Positions 34,658-44,557 are shown, counted from the first letter of the stretch. The stretch is 64,000 nt of DNA from an uncultured SAR116 cluster alpha proteobacterium (GCA_902547925.1 CACCQD010000008.1:1-64000); one strand, 5' to 3'. Made by a program: numbers and translations. The notes: a model not told the origin generated them from the sequence alone.

Positions 34658-36303
34658 TCAGCTACAGGTCAAGCGGCGCTTATGTGCCGCTTGGCATGCT
34701 CGGGGCAGCCGGACTGATCCTGATCGCCCTTGCCACCATTGGTGCGCTTCTTGGCGTTGGTGCATCACGTCCTGAAGGGGTGATGACCGTTCTTGCTGGC
34801 AATATGCCACGCGTCTGGCGGGTTGCCGGCTTCACGTTCTGGCAGGCTTCGCTCTCGGCTATGTTGTCGCTGCTTGTCGCCCTCCCCGTGGCTTTGGCAT
34901 ATTGGCGCAGAACATCAACTTGGAAGTTGAGTAAATTGAATTCATTGTCATTTTTGGCCATTGTCATGCCGACGACCGTGGCTGTTGCAGGGCTTCTTGG
35001 CGTCTGGGGCCAGAATGGTGCCATCTCCTATTTGCTGCGTGCCATTGGGGGTGATGGTCTGTCACCAATCTATGGTCTCGGTGCGGTCTTGCTGGCGCAT
35101 GTTTTCTTCAATGCGCCTTTGATGCTGCGGGTGTTTATTTCGGGCCTGTCCTCTATTCCAGCGGCGCAATGGCGTCTTGCCGCGCAATGGGGGCTGAGCG
35201 ATTGGCAGCGGTTCAGGCTGATCGAGTGGCCGATCCTCAAACAGCTCATACCCGGCCTTGTGACGATTGTATTTCTGCTTTGTTTTACCTCATTTTCATT
35301 GATTTTAATGCTTGGCGGCGGTCCGGCCGTGACCACGCTTGAGGTGTCAATTTATACGGCACTGAGATTTGATTTCGACCTGCCGATGGCGGCGCTGTTG
35401 TCGCTTGTGCAATTGACGATCTGTGCGGCGGTGGTCGCCATTCTGGCGCGTCTTGATGCCGCCGGACTGGCGACTGTTGCCCCCTCACCCGGCAAAAGGC
35501 TGCGCCAGCCGGGTGATGCCCATTATCAGACAATTCTGCTCGATGCGCTGCTGATCGCCGGTTTCCTCCTGCTTGCTGTGGCCCCGCTCTGTGCTGTCAT
35601 TTTGGATGGGATGACGGATATCCTGTTAAGAGTGATCACCTGGCCGGCCTTTCATCGTGCATTGATTGCATCACTTGCCTTGGCAGTTGCATCAGCGTTG
35701 TTGGCCACGACACTTGCAACAATAATGGCGGCGGCGCGTGTTCGCCTGGAACGGAACGGCAGATGGGTGTTTGATCTTGCCGTCTCGCTCTATCTTGCTG
35801 TCTCGGCCATTGTCCTTGGCACGGGGCTGTTCATCCTGTTGCGTGGCATGGTCGACGTCTTTGTCATCGCCCCGCTATTGCTGCTGCTTGCCAACATGCT
35901 TGTCGCTCTGCCTTTTGCCTACCGCGTCATACAGGGAAAAATGGCGATGTTGGCTTACGCGCAGGACAAGCTGTGCGACAGTCTTGATCTGCGAGGCTGG
36001 CGGCGGTTCCGGCTGATTACCTTTCCGGCATTGGCACGCGAGCTTGGCTTTGCTGCCGGTCTCAGCGCAGCGCTCTCTCTTGGTGACATGACTGTGATCG
36101 CTCTGTTTGGCAGCCAGCAGTTTCAGACGCTTCCATGGTTGTTGTATCAGACGATGGCACGCTACCGGGCAGAGGATGCGGCGGCGCTGGCGCTGCTCTT
36201 ATTTGTGTTGACGCTGCTGCTCTTTGGGGTGTTTGTGAAGGGCGCGACCTATCTGCCAGGCAGATCCCGGCCGCACGGGAGGCAGAGTAATGTTACGGAT
36301 TGA
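34633..36303 (+). CDS. thiP: Thiamine ABC transporter, permease
   Basis: A 556-residue fused permease with about 12 membrane spans in two halves. Each half has an EAA-type coupling loop: AAQWGLSDWQRFRLIEWPIL and CDSLDLRGWRRFRLITFPAL. Members of the ThiP family carry exactly this duplication. The start overlaps the thiB end by 25 bp and the stop overlaps thiQ by 14 bp, so the three are translated together. Confidence 0.92.
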   Translation: MANGTHPIVSYRSSGAYVPLGMLGAAGLILIALATIGALLGVGASRPEGVMTVLAGNMPRVWRVAGFTFWQASLSAMLSLLVALPVALAYWRRTSTWKLSKLNSLSFLAIVMPTTVAVAGLLGVWGQNGAISYLLRAIGGDGLSPIYGLGAVLLAHVFFNAPLMLRVFISGLSSIPAAQWRLAAQWGLSDWQRFRLIEWPILKQLIPGLVTIVFLLCFTSFSLILMLGGGPAVTTLEVSIYTALRFDFDLPMAALLSLVQLTICAAVVAILARLDAAGLATVAPSPGKRLRQPGDAHYQTILLDALLIAGFLLLAVAPLCAVILDGMTDILLRVITWPAFHRALIASLALAVASALLATTLATIMAAARVRLERNGRWVFDLAVSLYLAVSAIVLGTGLFILLRGMVDVFVIAPLLLLLANMLVALPFAYRVIQGKMAMLAYAQDKLCDSLDLRGWRRFRLITFPALARELGFAAGLSAALSLGDMTVIALFGSQQFQTLPWLLYQTMARYRAEDAAALALLLFVLTLLLFGVFVKGATYLPGRSRPHGRQSNVTD

Positions 36304-36913
36304 GGGACTTCGGTTCAGCTGGGGTGAGGATTTCCATTTCACCTATGATCTTAGCGTTGCGAGTGGCGAGATTCTCGCGGTTCAGGGGCCGTCCGGCGTC
36401 GGCAAGACGACGTTGCTTGAATTAATCGCCGGGTTTCAGACGCCAACAGCCGGCAATCTTACATGGGATGACAAAGATCTCGTTCCTCTGCCGCCGTGGC
36501 AGCGGCCTGTGACCACGGTTTTCCAGGCAGATAATCTGTTTAGTCATCTCAGCTGTCTTGACAATGTACTGATCGGGCTTGGCCGGGAGGAAAGACCTAC
36601 ACCAGCGCTGCATAAATATATTGATGAATATTTCACCCAGCTTGGCCTGGAGGGATTGCAGAGCAGAATGCCCTCGCAGATTTCCGGTGGACAGCAACAG
36701 CGAGTTGCCCTTGTACGGGCCTTGATCCGCGCTCGTCCGATTCTGCTTCTTGATGAGAGTTTTAGCGCGCTTGATTGGGACATGCGCAAGGAGTGCTTTG
36801 ACGCGCTGAAGGCCGTTGTCGCTTCACATGAGATGGCCGCCCTACTGGTCAGTCATGATACGCGCGACGCGGAATATCTGGGGTGCCGGGAGTTGCGCCT
36901 TGCGACTGATTAG
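36290..36913 (+). CDS. thiQ: Thiamine ABC transporter, ATPase
   Basis: A 207-residue ABC ATPase: Walker A GPSGVGKTT, Q-loop TVFQADNLF, signature ISGGQQQRV, Walker B ILLLDESFSALD (Ser in place of Pro after Glu), switch His in LLVSHDTRD. GGGAGG lies seven bases upstream of the ATG. It energises thiamine uptake with ThiB and ThiP. Short C-terminus as usual for ThiQ. Confidence 0.92.
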   Translation: MLRIEGLRFSWGEDFHFTYDLSVASGEILAVQGPSGVGKTTLLELIAGFQTPTAGNLTWDDKDLVPLPPWQRPVTTVFQADNLFSHLSCLDNVLIGLGREERPTPALHKYIDEYFTQLGLEGLQSRMPSQISGGQQQRVALVRALIRARPILLLDESFSALDWDMRKECFDALKAVVASHEMAALLVSHDTRDAEYLGCRELRLATD

Positions 36914-37059
36914 CATGCTTTGCGACTGCCGCAGACACTCCTGAAGGGGAAAACATCACCCTCCTTGAAGGCGCTCAACCGAGTGTAAATTCAACTTCAT
37001 CTTTTATTAATAAATAATCCTCTAAATTATACTTATTAGAACGGTGACAGGTCATGGGG

Positions 37060-37080
37060 ACCTTGCAAAGCAAGGTTCTT
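37060..37080 (+). promoter_or_regulatory. Small hairpin in the leader of a small gene
   Basis: ACCTTGC-AAA-GCAAGGT followed by TCTTT ends 22 bp before the small gene at 37103 and ten bases before its GGAGG. It could be an attenuator or a weak terminator. Confidence 0.5.
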
Positions 37081-37102
37081 TAGCACTCTGGAGGATCAAG
37101 CC

Positions 37103-37306
37103 ATGCCTGTAATTAAAGTAAGTTTCTTCCGTGATATGAGCTATGACAGCCACACGTGCCATGTGTCCCTCCCTCACATGGTTAGTGACAGGTTGCACAT
37201 GGTGATATGTCAGATGATGCAGGCGAGTGAGTTCTTTGCATGCTACCACCCGCCAGAAGGTGGTGTGGTGGCGCTTGATAAACAGGGTGTGAGCATTCAG
37301 ATCTAG
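37103..37306 (+). CDS. Small hypothetical protein (67 residues)
   Basis: A 67-residue protein with GGAGG eight bases before the ATG and a strong terminator 35 bp after its stop, so it is a free-standing transcription unit. It is rich in Met, His and Cys (SYDSHTCHVSLPHMV, RLHMVICQMMQ, FACYHPPEGG). I do not recognise it; a metal-related role is only a guess from composition. Confidence 0.6.
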   Translation: MPVIKVSFFRDMSYDSHTCHVSLPHMVSDRLHMVICQMMQASEFFACYHPPEGGVVALDKQGVSIQI

Positions 37307-37340
37307 CGTTTTTCTCCCTTTGAAGCTGGCTGAATGTAAA

Positions 37341-37370
37341 AGCCCCCGGCCGTGAGGCGGGGGCTGTTTT
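37341..37370 (+). terminator. Rho-independent terminator
   Basis: AGCCCCCG and CGGGGGCT arms around a nine-base loop, followed by GTTTT, end the transcript of the small gene at 37103-37306. Confidence 0.85.
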
Positions 37371-37866
37371 ATTCTGGAAGCCGGGTGGTGAGCGCGAGAC
37401 ATTTTAATGTTCACGACTTTTCCAATAAAAGCAATGTATGTAGGGTGAATCAACTAGCCTGCACCCGGTGTGTTTTCCGGTTAGTAAATAAGCACCATGT
37501 TTGTATCCATAAGCTAGAGGACACAATTGCCTGTCATTCGATCCTGCTCGTCCAATGAGTAAAAATGTTTATCGCGTTAAAATCGGCTAGGATCTTGATA
37601 CATGCTCACTGCTCAATCGCCATGACGGCAATTGCCAAAAGCCGCACCGGCAACCTTTTGGGTCGAACGCAAGCACCTAGAACGAACATTTTTTCCCTTT
37701 TATCGTTGCGTCTTTCGCAGCAGGCGGTCGTGCAAACCGCAAAAGATACTTTGCGGTGGCAGAAATCGACGGATAAAATACGTCTGGACTCGGCAAATAG
37801 AATTATGGGAACAGGTGCGACAACCGTATGCCATAGCCATTGGGATGGACAGCCGGGGAGTCCGTC
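37371..37866. other. Intergenic stretch, no credible gene
   Basis: 496 bp between the small gene and the ABC importer. Two overlapping plus-strand frames (37565-37870 and 37632-37976) lack a ribosome-binding site, have odd composition and the second runs into the permease gene. They might be remnants of something, but nothing is recognisable. Confidence 0.5.
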
Positions 37867-38622
37867 CTAGTCGGTTGATCTTTCAGCCCAGCCAGCAAAT
37901 ATCTTTTCAAGAACCACCACGACGTAGTACAGTGCGATACCAAGAACCGCCAGCGCGATCAGGACGGCAAACATAAGCGGATAGTCTGCATTTGTTTTGC
38001 CACTGTCGAAAAGCGCACCAAGACCTCGACCATGGGGTGAAACGATCTCCATGAGGTTGGTGCCGATGAAGGCAAGTGTTACCGCCACTTTCAGGGCCCC
38101 AAAGAATTCAGGCAGTGTCTTCGGCAAGGCTATCTTCCAGAAAATCGTCAGTTGCGATGCGCCGAGGGAACGCAGAATATCACGGTATTCGGGCTCCAGC
38201 GTCGACAGACCAATTGAGACCGAAACGGCGATCGGAAAGAACGAGATCATGAAGGCGATTAAGACCGTGTTAAGATCATGCTGGCCGACAAACATCAGTG
38301 CCACGATTGGCACTACCGTGGCCTTGGGAATAGCGTTGAAGCCTACCAGCAGTGGATAGAGGCCTTCACGCATGACCTTTGAGAAACCCATCACCATGCC
38401 AAACAACACTCCCACGGCGATGGCGATCAGCAGACCGACTATTGTTCGCCACAATGTTTCCCAGCCGAAGGTGAGGAAAAGTCCCTTGAACCGCCAGAAA
38501 GCCGGCCAGAGATCGCTTGGTGACGCCATCTTGTAGTTCGGCCAGTCATTGACCCACACCAGTCCCTCCCAGAACAAAAGGAAGATAATCATCGCGAAGA
38601 TGGGAACGAATACCTGTCTCAT
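37867..38622 (-). CDS. ABC transporter permease (SsuC/TauC/ThiX type)
   Basis: A 251-residue inner-membrane permease with six spans. The coupling loop is RDILRSLGASQLTIFWKIALPKTLPE (read as LRSLGAS and IALPKTLPEFF). FFPIAVSVSIGL and GFNAIPKATVVPI are typical of the sulfonate/nitrate/pyrimidine-precursor branch. The start overlaps the ATPase stop by four bases. Third gene of the importer operon. Confidence 0.88.
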   Translation of the reverse strand: MRQVFVPIFAMIIFLLFWEGLVWVNDWPNYKMASPSDLWPAFWRFKGLFLTFGWETLWRTIVGLLIAIAVGVLFGMVMGFSKVMREGLYPLLVGFNAIPKATVVPIVALMFVGQHDLNTVLIAFMISFFPIAVSVSIGLSTLEPEYRDILRSLGASQLTIFWKIALPKTLPEFFGALKVAVTLAFIGTNLMEIVSPHGRGLGALFDSGKTNADYPLMFAVLIALAVLGIALYYVVVVLEKIFAGWAERSTD

Positions 38623-39422
38623 GCCGCAGGCTCCTCACCCTTGCGGGCAATCCTGATCTGTTCCCTTAGGATGTTCAGCATCTCGTTAGCTTCCGGCTTA
38701 TAAAGCTGGTCTAGGGATCGCGGCCCTTGCTGCGGCATGGACTGATTGTATTGCACCGTCGCTGGCCGGCCGGACAGAACGATAACCTGGTCGGCAAGGA
38801 AGATAGCCTCGCGCAAATCATGCGTAATCAACACGCCGGTGAACGGCTCTTCCTCTCGAAGTCGATGCATGGTCAGCCAAAGGTCCTCGCGCGTGAACGC
38901 ATCAAGGGCGCCGAAAGGCTCGTCAAGGATCAGGACTTCCGGCCTGTGGACCAGCGCACGACACAGCGAGGCCCTCTGGCGCATCCCACCTGACAGTTCA
39001 GATGGCCGCTTGTCCTCGAAGCCCGACAGCCCGACAAGCTTCAACAGGTCGTTGGCACGGGACTCGCGGTCTGACGCACTGAGGTCATTCGGCACGATCT
39101 CCAGCGGCAGTAACACGTTCTTGATGATGCTGCGCCATTCCAGCAGGACCGGATTCTGGAAAGCCATGCCAACGGTCGAGCGCGGAGAGGTTACCTTCTC
39201 ACCCTGGAACCAGACGCTCCCCTCGTCGGGCTTCAGAAGCCCGGCAACAAGCCTCGTAACGGTTGACTTCCCGCACCCAGACGGACCGACTATGGCACTG
39301 AACCCGTTTTCAGGCACGCTGAGACTCAGCCTGTCCAGCACTGGGAGACTCCCTGAATTGGTGTTGAAGGTGTGCGAAACCCCATCGATGACGATTAGGT
39401 CGTTGTCGTTCAATATCTTCAT
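38619..39422 (-). CDS. ABC transporter ATPase (SsuB/TauB type)
   Basis: A 267-residue ATPase with Walker A GPSGCGKST, Q-loop MAFQNPVLLEWRS, signature LSGGMRQRA, Walker B VLILDEPFGALD and switch His in LITHDLREA. It is preceded by a hairpin after the binding-protein gene and coupled to the permease downstream. The family imports taurine, sulfonates, nitrate or pyrimidine precursors. Confidence 0.9.
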   Translation of the reverse strand: MKILNDNDLIVIDGVSHTFNTNSGSLPVLDRLSLSVPENGFSAIVGPSGCGKSTVTRLVAGLLKPDEGSVWFQGEKVTSPRSTVGMAFQNPVLLEWRSIIKNVLLPLEIVPNDLSASDRESRANDLLKLVGLSGFEDKRPSELSGGMRQRASLCRALVHRPEVLILDEPFGALDAFTREDLWLTMHRLREEEPFTGVLITHDLREAIFLADQVIVLSGRPATVQYNQSMPQQGPRSLDQLYKPEANEMLNILREQIRIARKGEEPAA

Positions 39423-39442
39423 TTATGCTGCCAATACATGGA

Positions 39443-39468
39443 ATACAGCCCAGGTTACTGGGCTGTAT
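39443..39468 (-). other. Intercistronic hairpin
   Basis: ATACAGCCCAG-GTTA-CTGGGCTGTAT, an uninterrupted 11-bp stem, fills the 58-bp gap between binding-protein and ATPase genes. Such hairpins commonly stabilise the upstream mRNA, giving more binding protein than ATPase. No T-run follows. Confidence 0.75.
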
Positions 39469-39480
39469 GTATGCGATGTT

Positions 39481-40494
39481 CTAGTTCAACTTGAATCCGC
39501 CGGACGGCAGAAAAGTGTCTGTGAAATACAAGGCAGCATTTGGCACGGCCTTGTAGTCATAAGTCTCCTTCAGCTGGTCGATAGCAGCAGCAAATCGCGC
39601 TGTATCGATCCCGCCCATGCCGTTAGTTTTCACATAGTCAGTCAGCACATTGGCGTCGATGGCAAGCTTCAGGCGTCGCTCTTCAAGAGCTGCGTCGGCC
39701 GCCGGGTTCCGCTTCACCAGAGCGGCTGCCGCGGCGGAGGGATTGGCTATGGCGTCCTTCCAACCTGCGGCAACCGCTGCAAGGAATGCCTTCACCGTGG
39801 CTTCGTTGGCTGCGGCATACTCGGTGTTGACAATCACAGCATTGCCGTAGAGCTTCAGACCGTGGTCGGCCATCAGAATGGTTGAGATGTCATTTTCTGG
39901 CACACCCAGACGCACTAAGTTCAGATAGGACGAAAACGAGAAGCCGGTGACGGAGTCGACCTTGCCCTCGGCAAGCATCGGCTCACGGGTCGGGAAACCT
40001 ACCGGCTCGACCTTGATCTTGTCGATGTCGATATTGTTGGCCTTTGCGAAGGATGGGAATTGTGCCCAGGCCCCGTCGGGCGGTGGTGCGCCGAGGACCG
40101 ATCCTTCAAGATCGCTAGGATCGCTGATGCCGAGCGACTTGCGTCCGACCACCGCGAATGGTGGCTTGTCATATACCATCATTACCGCCGTCACAGGCGC
40201 GCCGGGGTTTTGGTCAAGGAATTTGATCAAGGAATTGATGTCGGCAAAACCGATAGGAAAGGCGCCCGTTGCTACCTTTGGAATGGCGTCGAGAGATCCT
40301 TTTCCAGGTGAGATTTCGACCTCAAGACCGGCGGCGGAGAAGTGGCCGTTGTCAATGGCAAGAAAATAAGGCGCAGAGGGGCCCTCGAATTTCCAATCCA
40401 GGGCGAACTGGACATTGGTCGTGGCGTGGCTGCTGACGCTCGCGTAAGTTGCTGCAATCCCAAATGCGATCGCTTTTATGTTTCTGTGGATCAT
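39481..40494 (-). CDS. ABC transporter substrate-binding protein (NMT1/THI5-like)
   Basis: A 337-residue periplasmic binding protein of the NMT1/THI5 family. A signal peptide ends around residue 24 (SVSSHATT). Family marks: QFALDWKFEGPSAPYFLAID, AAGLEVEISPGKG, GFADINSLIKF and GLKLYGNAVIVN. AGGAGTG precedes the ATG. The FALDW start is shared with pyrimidine-precursor and aromatic/sulfonate binders. The location after a thiamine transporter makes a thiamine-related ligand possible, but this operon has no TPP riboswitch. Confidence 0.85.
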   Translation of the reverse strand: MIHRNIKAIAFGIAATYASVSSHATTNVQFALDWKFEGPSAPYFLAIDNGHFSAAGLEVEISPGKGSLDAIPKVATGAFPIGFADINSLIKFLDQNPGAPVTAVMMVYDKPPFAVVGRKSLGISDPSDLEGSVLGAPPPDGAWAQFPSFAKANNIDIDKIKVEPVGFPTREPMLAEGKVDSVTGFSFSSYLNLVRLGVPENDISTILMADHGLKLYGNAVIVNTEYAAANEATVKAFLAAVAAGWKDAIANPSAAAAALVKRNPAADAALEERRLKLAIDANVLTDYVKTNGMGGIDTARFAAAIDQLKETYDYKAVPNAALYFTDTFLPSGGFKLN

Positions 40495-40885
40495 TATTTG
40501 TCACTCCTAAGGCTTCGGGCCGATTGATTGCGACCCGCATGGTGATTAACCGCATACCAATCCGTCATCTCTGGATAGTGCTTATTTTTTCTCACTGTGC
40601 TGCGTTATCTTCGCAGGCTGGTATAAAAAAGCCAGCGATTTGTCGACCACCGGCCCGGCGAAATCAACCGTCGCACTTTTTGATAAAACGGGCCTAGTAT
40701 AAGAAGGTCTAGAAAATACGTTTTTGTTATATTTGTTGGCGGCGCTGCTGATCCGGAAATAAAAAAGACACTAAAAACGATGGTTTCCAACTTTTGATTT
40801 GGTCAGCGCGATACAGCGTAAAATTATAAAATTATATAATGAAAACAATATAAATAAGACAAATTTATAAAATTTTTTTGGTGAG
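40495..40885. other. Upstream region of the ABC importer, no gene seen
   Basis: About 390 bp. The left end must contain the importer promoter. From about 40800 the sequence becomes very AT-rich (long A/T runs up to 40880), just before the repeat block. No credible gene. Confidence 0.5.
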
Positions 40886-40976
40886 TTTTCCGGTAAAATA
40901 GGCTTTTCAGGAGGTCGTTAATTTCCGGTGAAATAGACAGTTTTTTCCGGTGTACACCGGAATTTCCGGTGTAGGG
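40886..40976. repeat. TTCCGGT repeat block with an 18-bp palindrome
   Basis: Four copies of a TTTCCGGT motif: TTTTCCGGTAAAATAG (40886), ATTTCCGGTGAAATAG (40921), TTTTCCGGTGTACACC (40943) and AATTTCCGGTGTAGGG (40961). The third forms the perfect palindrome TTCCGGTGTACACCGGAA at 40945-40962. The block borders an AT-rich tract and lies about 90 bp from the tRNA-Lys 3' end. Confidence 0.8.
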
Positions 40977-41017
40977 TGTCCAACACTGTCTTACACAGTC
41001 CACTAAGAACCATAAGT

Positions 41018-41067
41018 CCATCCTCCTATTTGTTGTAGGATATAGGTTTCAACAAATAGGAGGATGG
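41018..41067. repeat. 18-bp perfect inverted repeat ending at the tRNA-Lys CCA
   Basis: CCATCCTCCTATTTGTTG at 41018-41035 and its exact reverse complement at 41050-41067, with a 14-base loop. The right arm's last three bases encode the CCA end of tRNA-Lys. In the transcript the hairpin starts at that CCA; no T-run follows. Confidence 0.85.
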
Positions 41068-41140
41068 TGAGCGCGACAGGATTCGAACCTGTGACCCAGT
41101 GATTAAAAGTCACTTGCTCTACCAACTGAGCTACGCGCCC
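41065..41140 (-). tRNA. tRNA-Lys (UUU)
   Basis: A 76-nt tRNA on the minus strand: acceptor GGGCGCG/CGCGCTC, D arm GCTCAGTTGGTAGAGC, anticodon loop ACTTTTAAT with anticodon TTT, T arm ACAGGTTCGAATCCTGT, discriminator A and encoded CCA. It follows coaD by about 140 bp. Confidence 0.95.
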
Positions 41141-41282
41141 TCGCCCCGGATTCTAGGCACTTCAATTGCCAAAGGCCGGCAGCTTAATGCCCCCTGTATA
41201 GAAGTGAGTTGAATCGCTGTCCAGCGAAAAACATGCCAAAAACAGGGAAATTAACGGTTTTTGCGCGGACGGTGTAAACCGG

Positions 41283-41795
41283 CTAGCCTCTACCCAGCTT
41301 GACCGTTAGCACCTCGGCCACGGCTTTCGGGACAAAACTCGAAATGTCGCCGCCAAAGCGCCCGACCTCCTTGACGAAACGCGAGGCAACGAAATGCTGA
41401 TGCTCGGCCGCCATCAGGAATACGGTCTCAAGTTCGCCATGCAAGCGTTTGTTAATGCTTGCCATTTGGAATTCAATTTCGAAGTCACTGACAGCGCGCA
41501 ACCCCCGCACAATGATTGATGCCTTCTCATCACGGGCAAAATCGGTCAGCAGTGATGAAAAGGGTTTAACTCGAATGGGCACTGTAACGCGGCCCTCATC
41601 CATCAGACGCTGACTTTCCGCCTGGGTAAGGTTGGAGCGCTCGGCGACGGTCAGCAACGGACTCTTATCGGCATTATCCGCCACAGCAACGATCAACTCA
41701 TCTCCCAGCCGTGCGGCACGCTCAATGATGTCGATATGGCCATAAGTCAGTGGATCGAATGTCCCAGGGTAAATGACTATACGCTTGCCCATCAT
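41283..41795 (-). CDS. coaD: Phosphopantetheine adenylyltransferase
   Basis: A 170-residue nucleotidyltransferase that forms dephospho-CoA from 4'-phosphopantetheine and ATP. Signature motifs: [17 protein letters not shown] with the HxGH-type site, [26 protein letters not shown], and SSFVPKAV close to the C-terminus. The first of two adjacent ATG codons overlaps the gyrA stop (ATGA); starting at the second would make it 169 residues. Confidence 0.95.
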   Translation of the reverse strand: MMGKRIVIYPGTFDPLTYGHIDIIERAARLGDELIVAVADNADKSPLLTVAERSNLTQAESQRLMDEGRVTVPIRVKPFSSLLTDFARDEKASIIVRGLRAVSDFEIEFQMASINKRLHGELETVFLMAAEHQHFVASRFVKEVGRFGGDISSFVPKAVAEVLTVKLGRG

Positions 41796-44557
41796 CCGCC
41801 CTCATTGTCCTCATCGACATTGGCGCCATCGCTCACGTCATCACCTGTGGCAGGGGTCTCAATTTCAGCTGTGTTTTCGGTTATCGTTTCCGAGGTGGAG
41901 GCCAGTGATGGATCACCTGCAGCGCCATCTTGCGCGCTATCTTGGACGGGAACGTCAGGCTGCGTCTGATCGCTGCCTTCATTGTTATCGTCATCGCCAT
42001 CATCGTCTGTTTCGCGGACGATACCGGCAGACACGACCTTTTCGGTGGCATTGTCGGCAACATCGAACAGCCGGACCCCCAGCGTCTTACGGCTGGCGAT
42101 GCGGATCGAGTCACCCTCACCACCATGCACGCGAATGCGGATAATCTGCCCCTCATTGGTAACCAGCATTAACTGGTCCTGCTCAACGACAGAAAAACTG
42201 GCCATGACCTTGCCATTGCGTTCCGAAATCTCGATATTGGCGACGCCCTGGCCACCACGGCCTGTGACACGGTAGTCATTCACAGGCGTGCGTTTGCCAT
42301 AGCCGTTTTCAGTAACAGACAGGATGAATTCCTGCTCGGCATCGGCAATCACCGACATGGAGACAACCCGGTCATCACTACCCAGCTTGATACCACGAAC
42401 ACCGGTGCTGTCACGCCCCCGGAAAACGCGCACAGCTGATGCCGCAAAGCGGATGGCTTTGCCATTACGTGTTGCCATCAGCACGTCATCATCATCGTTG
42501 CAGGGTTGCACCCCGACAAGCTCATCCCCCTCACCCAGCTTCATGGCGATCTTGCCATTGCGCTTGATGTTGGTGAAATCGCTCAGATTGTTCCGCCGGA
42601 CATTGCCCGAGGCGGTGCTGAACATCACATGCAGATCGCCCCAGCTGCTTTCATCATCTGGCATCGGCATAACGGTGTTGATCGTCTCGTCCGGCTCGAT
42701 AGGTAGCAGATTGACCATCGCCTTGCCCAGTGATTGCGGGGCTGATTCCGGTAGTTTGTAGCATTTCAGCTGATAGACCATGCCCTTTGAGGTGAAGAAC
42801 AGGATCGGCGTATGCGTATTGGCAACAAACAGGCTTGTAACGAAATCCTCATCTCGCGTTTTCATTCCGGCCCGGCCCTTGCCACCGCGTCGTTGCGCCC
42901 GGTAAACGGACAATGGCACGCGCTTGATATAGCCACGATGGCTGACAGTGACGACCATGTCCTCCTGCTGGATCAGATCCTCATCATCCTGATCCGCCAG
43001 CTGGTCGGAAATTTCGGTGCGGCGCGGGTCGCTCAACCGTTCACGAGCGGCTGACAGTTCTTCAAGAACCACCTGATCAACCCGAGTTGCCGATCCCAAA
43101 ATGTCCAGATAATCTGCAATCTTATCAGCCAACTCACGGGTTTCATCGGCCAGCTTGTCACGCTCCATACCGGTCAGCCGTTGCAGGCGCAACTCTAGAA
43201 TGGCTCTCGCCTGCGTTTCTGAGAGGTGATAATGACCGTCAATCACCTCATGCCCGGGATCATCAATCAGAGTGATGAACGCCTCGACCTCACGTGCTGG
43301 CCAGGAGCGGCCGCACAATTCATTGCGGGCGGTTTCGGTATCGGGCGCAGCCTTGATCAGTTCGATGATTTCGTCGATCGACGCCAGCGCCACCATCAAT
43401 CCGGCAAGGATATGGGCGCGATCGCGTGCCTTGCCGAGCAGATAGATCGTACGGCGGGTGACGACATCGCGGCGAAACTCACAGAATGCTGAAATAACAT
43501 CCTTCAGGCCCATCTGAATCGGGCGGCCACCATTCATCGCCAGCATATTAACCGGAAAGCTCGTCTGGAGGCGTGAATGTCGGTAAAGCTGGTTCAGGAT
43601 CACATCACCCGAGGCATCGCGCTTGATCTCGATGACGACGCGCATGCCGTTACGGTCAGATTCATCACGGATGTCTGAGATGCCCTCAATCACCTTGTCA
43701 CGGACCATTTCGCCAATCCGCTCAAGCAGCTGCGCCTTGTTCACCTGGTAGGGGATTTCGTGAATGATGATGGATTCGCGGTCCTTGGCGTTTGTCTGCA
43801 CCTCGGCCTTGGCGCGCATGATGATGGATCCACGACCGGTGGCGTAGGCCTCACGAATGCCATGGCGCCCCATGATCAACGCACCGGTTGGAAAATCCGG
43901 GCCGGGAACGATTTCGGTCAATTCTTCTGTGCTGATCTCCGGATTGGTGACATAGGCCTCGCAGGCAGCTATCACCTCACCCGGATTGTGCGGCGGTATG
44001 TTGGTCGCCATGCCAACGGCGATCCCGTTGGCGCCATTGACCAGCAGATTCGGATATTCAGCAGGCAGAACGGTTGGTTCAAGCTGTGTTTCGTCATAAT
44101 TCTGCGAGAATTCGACCGTATCCTTGTCGATATCGCGCAACAGGCTCTCGGCCGCGCGTGCAAGACGCGATTCCGTATAGCGCATCGCCGCTGCTGGGTC
44201 GCCGTCAACAGAGCCGAAATTGCCCTGCCCATCGACAAGTGGCAAGCGCATCGAGAAATTCTGCGCCATGCGCACCATGGCTTCATAAATCGAACTGTCA
44301 CCATGCGGGTGGTAGTTACCCATCACGTCACCAACGATCCGCGCCGATTTGCGCGGTGGCTTCGACCAGTCGTAATTTCCCTCCATCATTGCATAGAGGA
44401 TGCGCCGATGGACCGGTTTCAGTCCATCACGCACGTCCGGTAAAGCCCGTGAGACGATCACGCTCATCGCATAATCGAGATAGGATTTGCGCATCTCGTC
44501 GGAGATCGAAATTGTCGGCGTCAGAGGCCCGGATTCTGGTGGTTTTGTGTCAGTCAA
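41792..44557 (-). CDS. gyrA: DNA gyrase subunit A
   Basis: A 921-residue type II topoisomerase subunit. The catalytic Tyr127 is in [10 protein letters not shown]. The quinolone region reads [12 protein letters not shown], so Ser88 equals E. coli Ser83 (sensitive residue) and Glu92 stands for Asp87. The GyrA-box ([11 protein letters not shown], near 560) starts the beta-pinwheel C-terminal domain. The last 70 residues are an acidic, low-complexity tail ([11 protein letters not shown] onward, ending NVDEDNEGG). It is coupled to coaD and divergently placed from nothing obvious; ssb lies upstream on the same strand. Confidence 0.96.
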   Translation of the reverse strand: MTDTKPPESGPLTPTISISDEMRKSYLDYAMSVIVSRALPDVRDGLKPVHRRILYAMMEGNYDWSKPPRKSARIVGDVMGNYHPHGDSSIYEAMVRMAQNFSMRLPLVDGQGNFGSVDGDPAAAMRYTESRLARAAESLLRDIDKDTVEFSQNYDETQLEPTVLPAEYPNLLVNGANGIAVGMATNIPPHNPGEVIAACEAYVTNPEISTEELTEIVPGPDFPTGALIMGRHGIREAYATGRGSIIMRAKAEVQTNAKDRESIIIHEIPYQVNKAQLLERIGEMVRDKVIEGISDIRDESDRNGMRVVIEIKRDASGDVILNQLYRHSRLQTSFPVNMLAMNGGRPIQMGLKDVISAFCEFRRDVVTRRTIYLLGKARDRAHILAGLMVALASIDEIIELIKAAPDTETARNELCGRSWPAREVEAFITLIDDPGHEVIDGHYHLSETQARAILELRLQRLTGMERDKLADETRELADKIADYLDILGSATRVDQVVLEELSAARERLSDPRRTEISDQLADQDDEDLIQQEDMVVTVSHRGYIKRVPLSVYRAQRRGGKGRAGMKTRDEDFVTSLFVANTHTPILFFTSKGMVYQLKCYKLPESAPQSLGKAMVNLLPIEPDETINTVMPMPDDESSWGDLHVMFSTASGNVRRNNLSDFTNIKRNGKIAMKLGEGDELVGVQPCNDDDDVLMATRNGKAIRFAASAVRVFRGRDSTGVRGIKLGSDDRVVSMSVIADAEQEFILSVTENGYGKRTPVNDYRVTGRGGQGVANIEISERNGKVMASFSVVEQDQLMLVTNEGQIIRIRVHGGEGDSIRIASRKTLGVRLFDVADNATEKVVSAGIVRETDDDGDDDNNEGSDQTQPDVPVQDSAQDGAAGDPSLASTSETITENTAEIETPATGDDVSDGANVDEDNEGG

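Noticed and set aside
37565-37976. Two overlapping plus-strand frames of about 100 codons
   Set aside because: No ribosome-binding site, odd composition, and one overlaps the permease gene.
38746-39885. 379-codon plus-strand frame
   Set aside because: Runs antisense across the ABC ATPase, the hairpin gap and the binding protein; cannot be real together with them.
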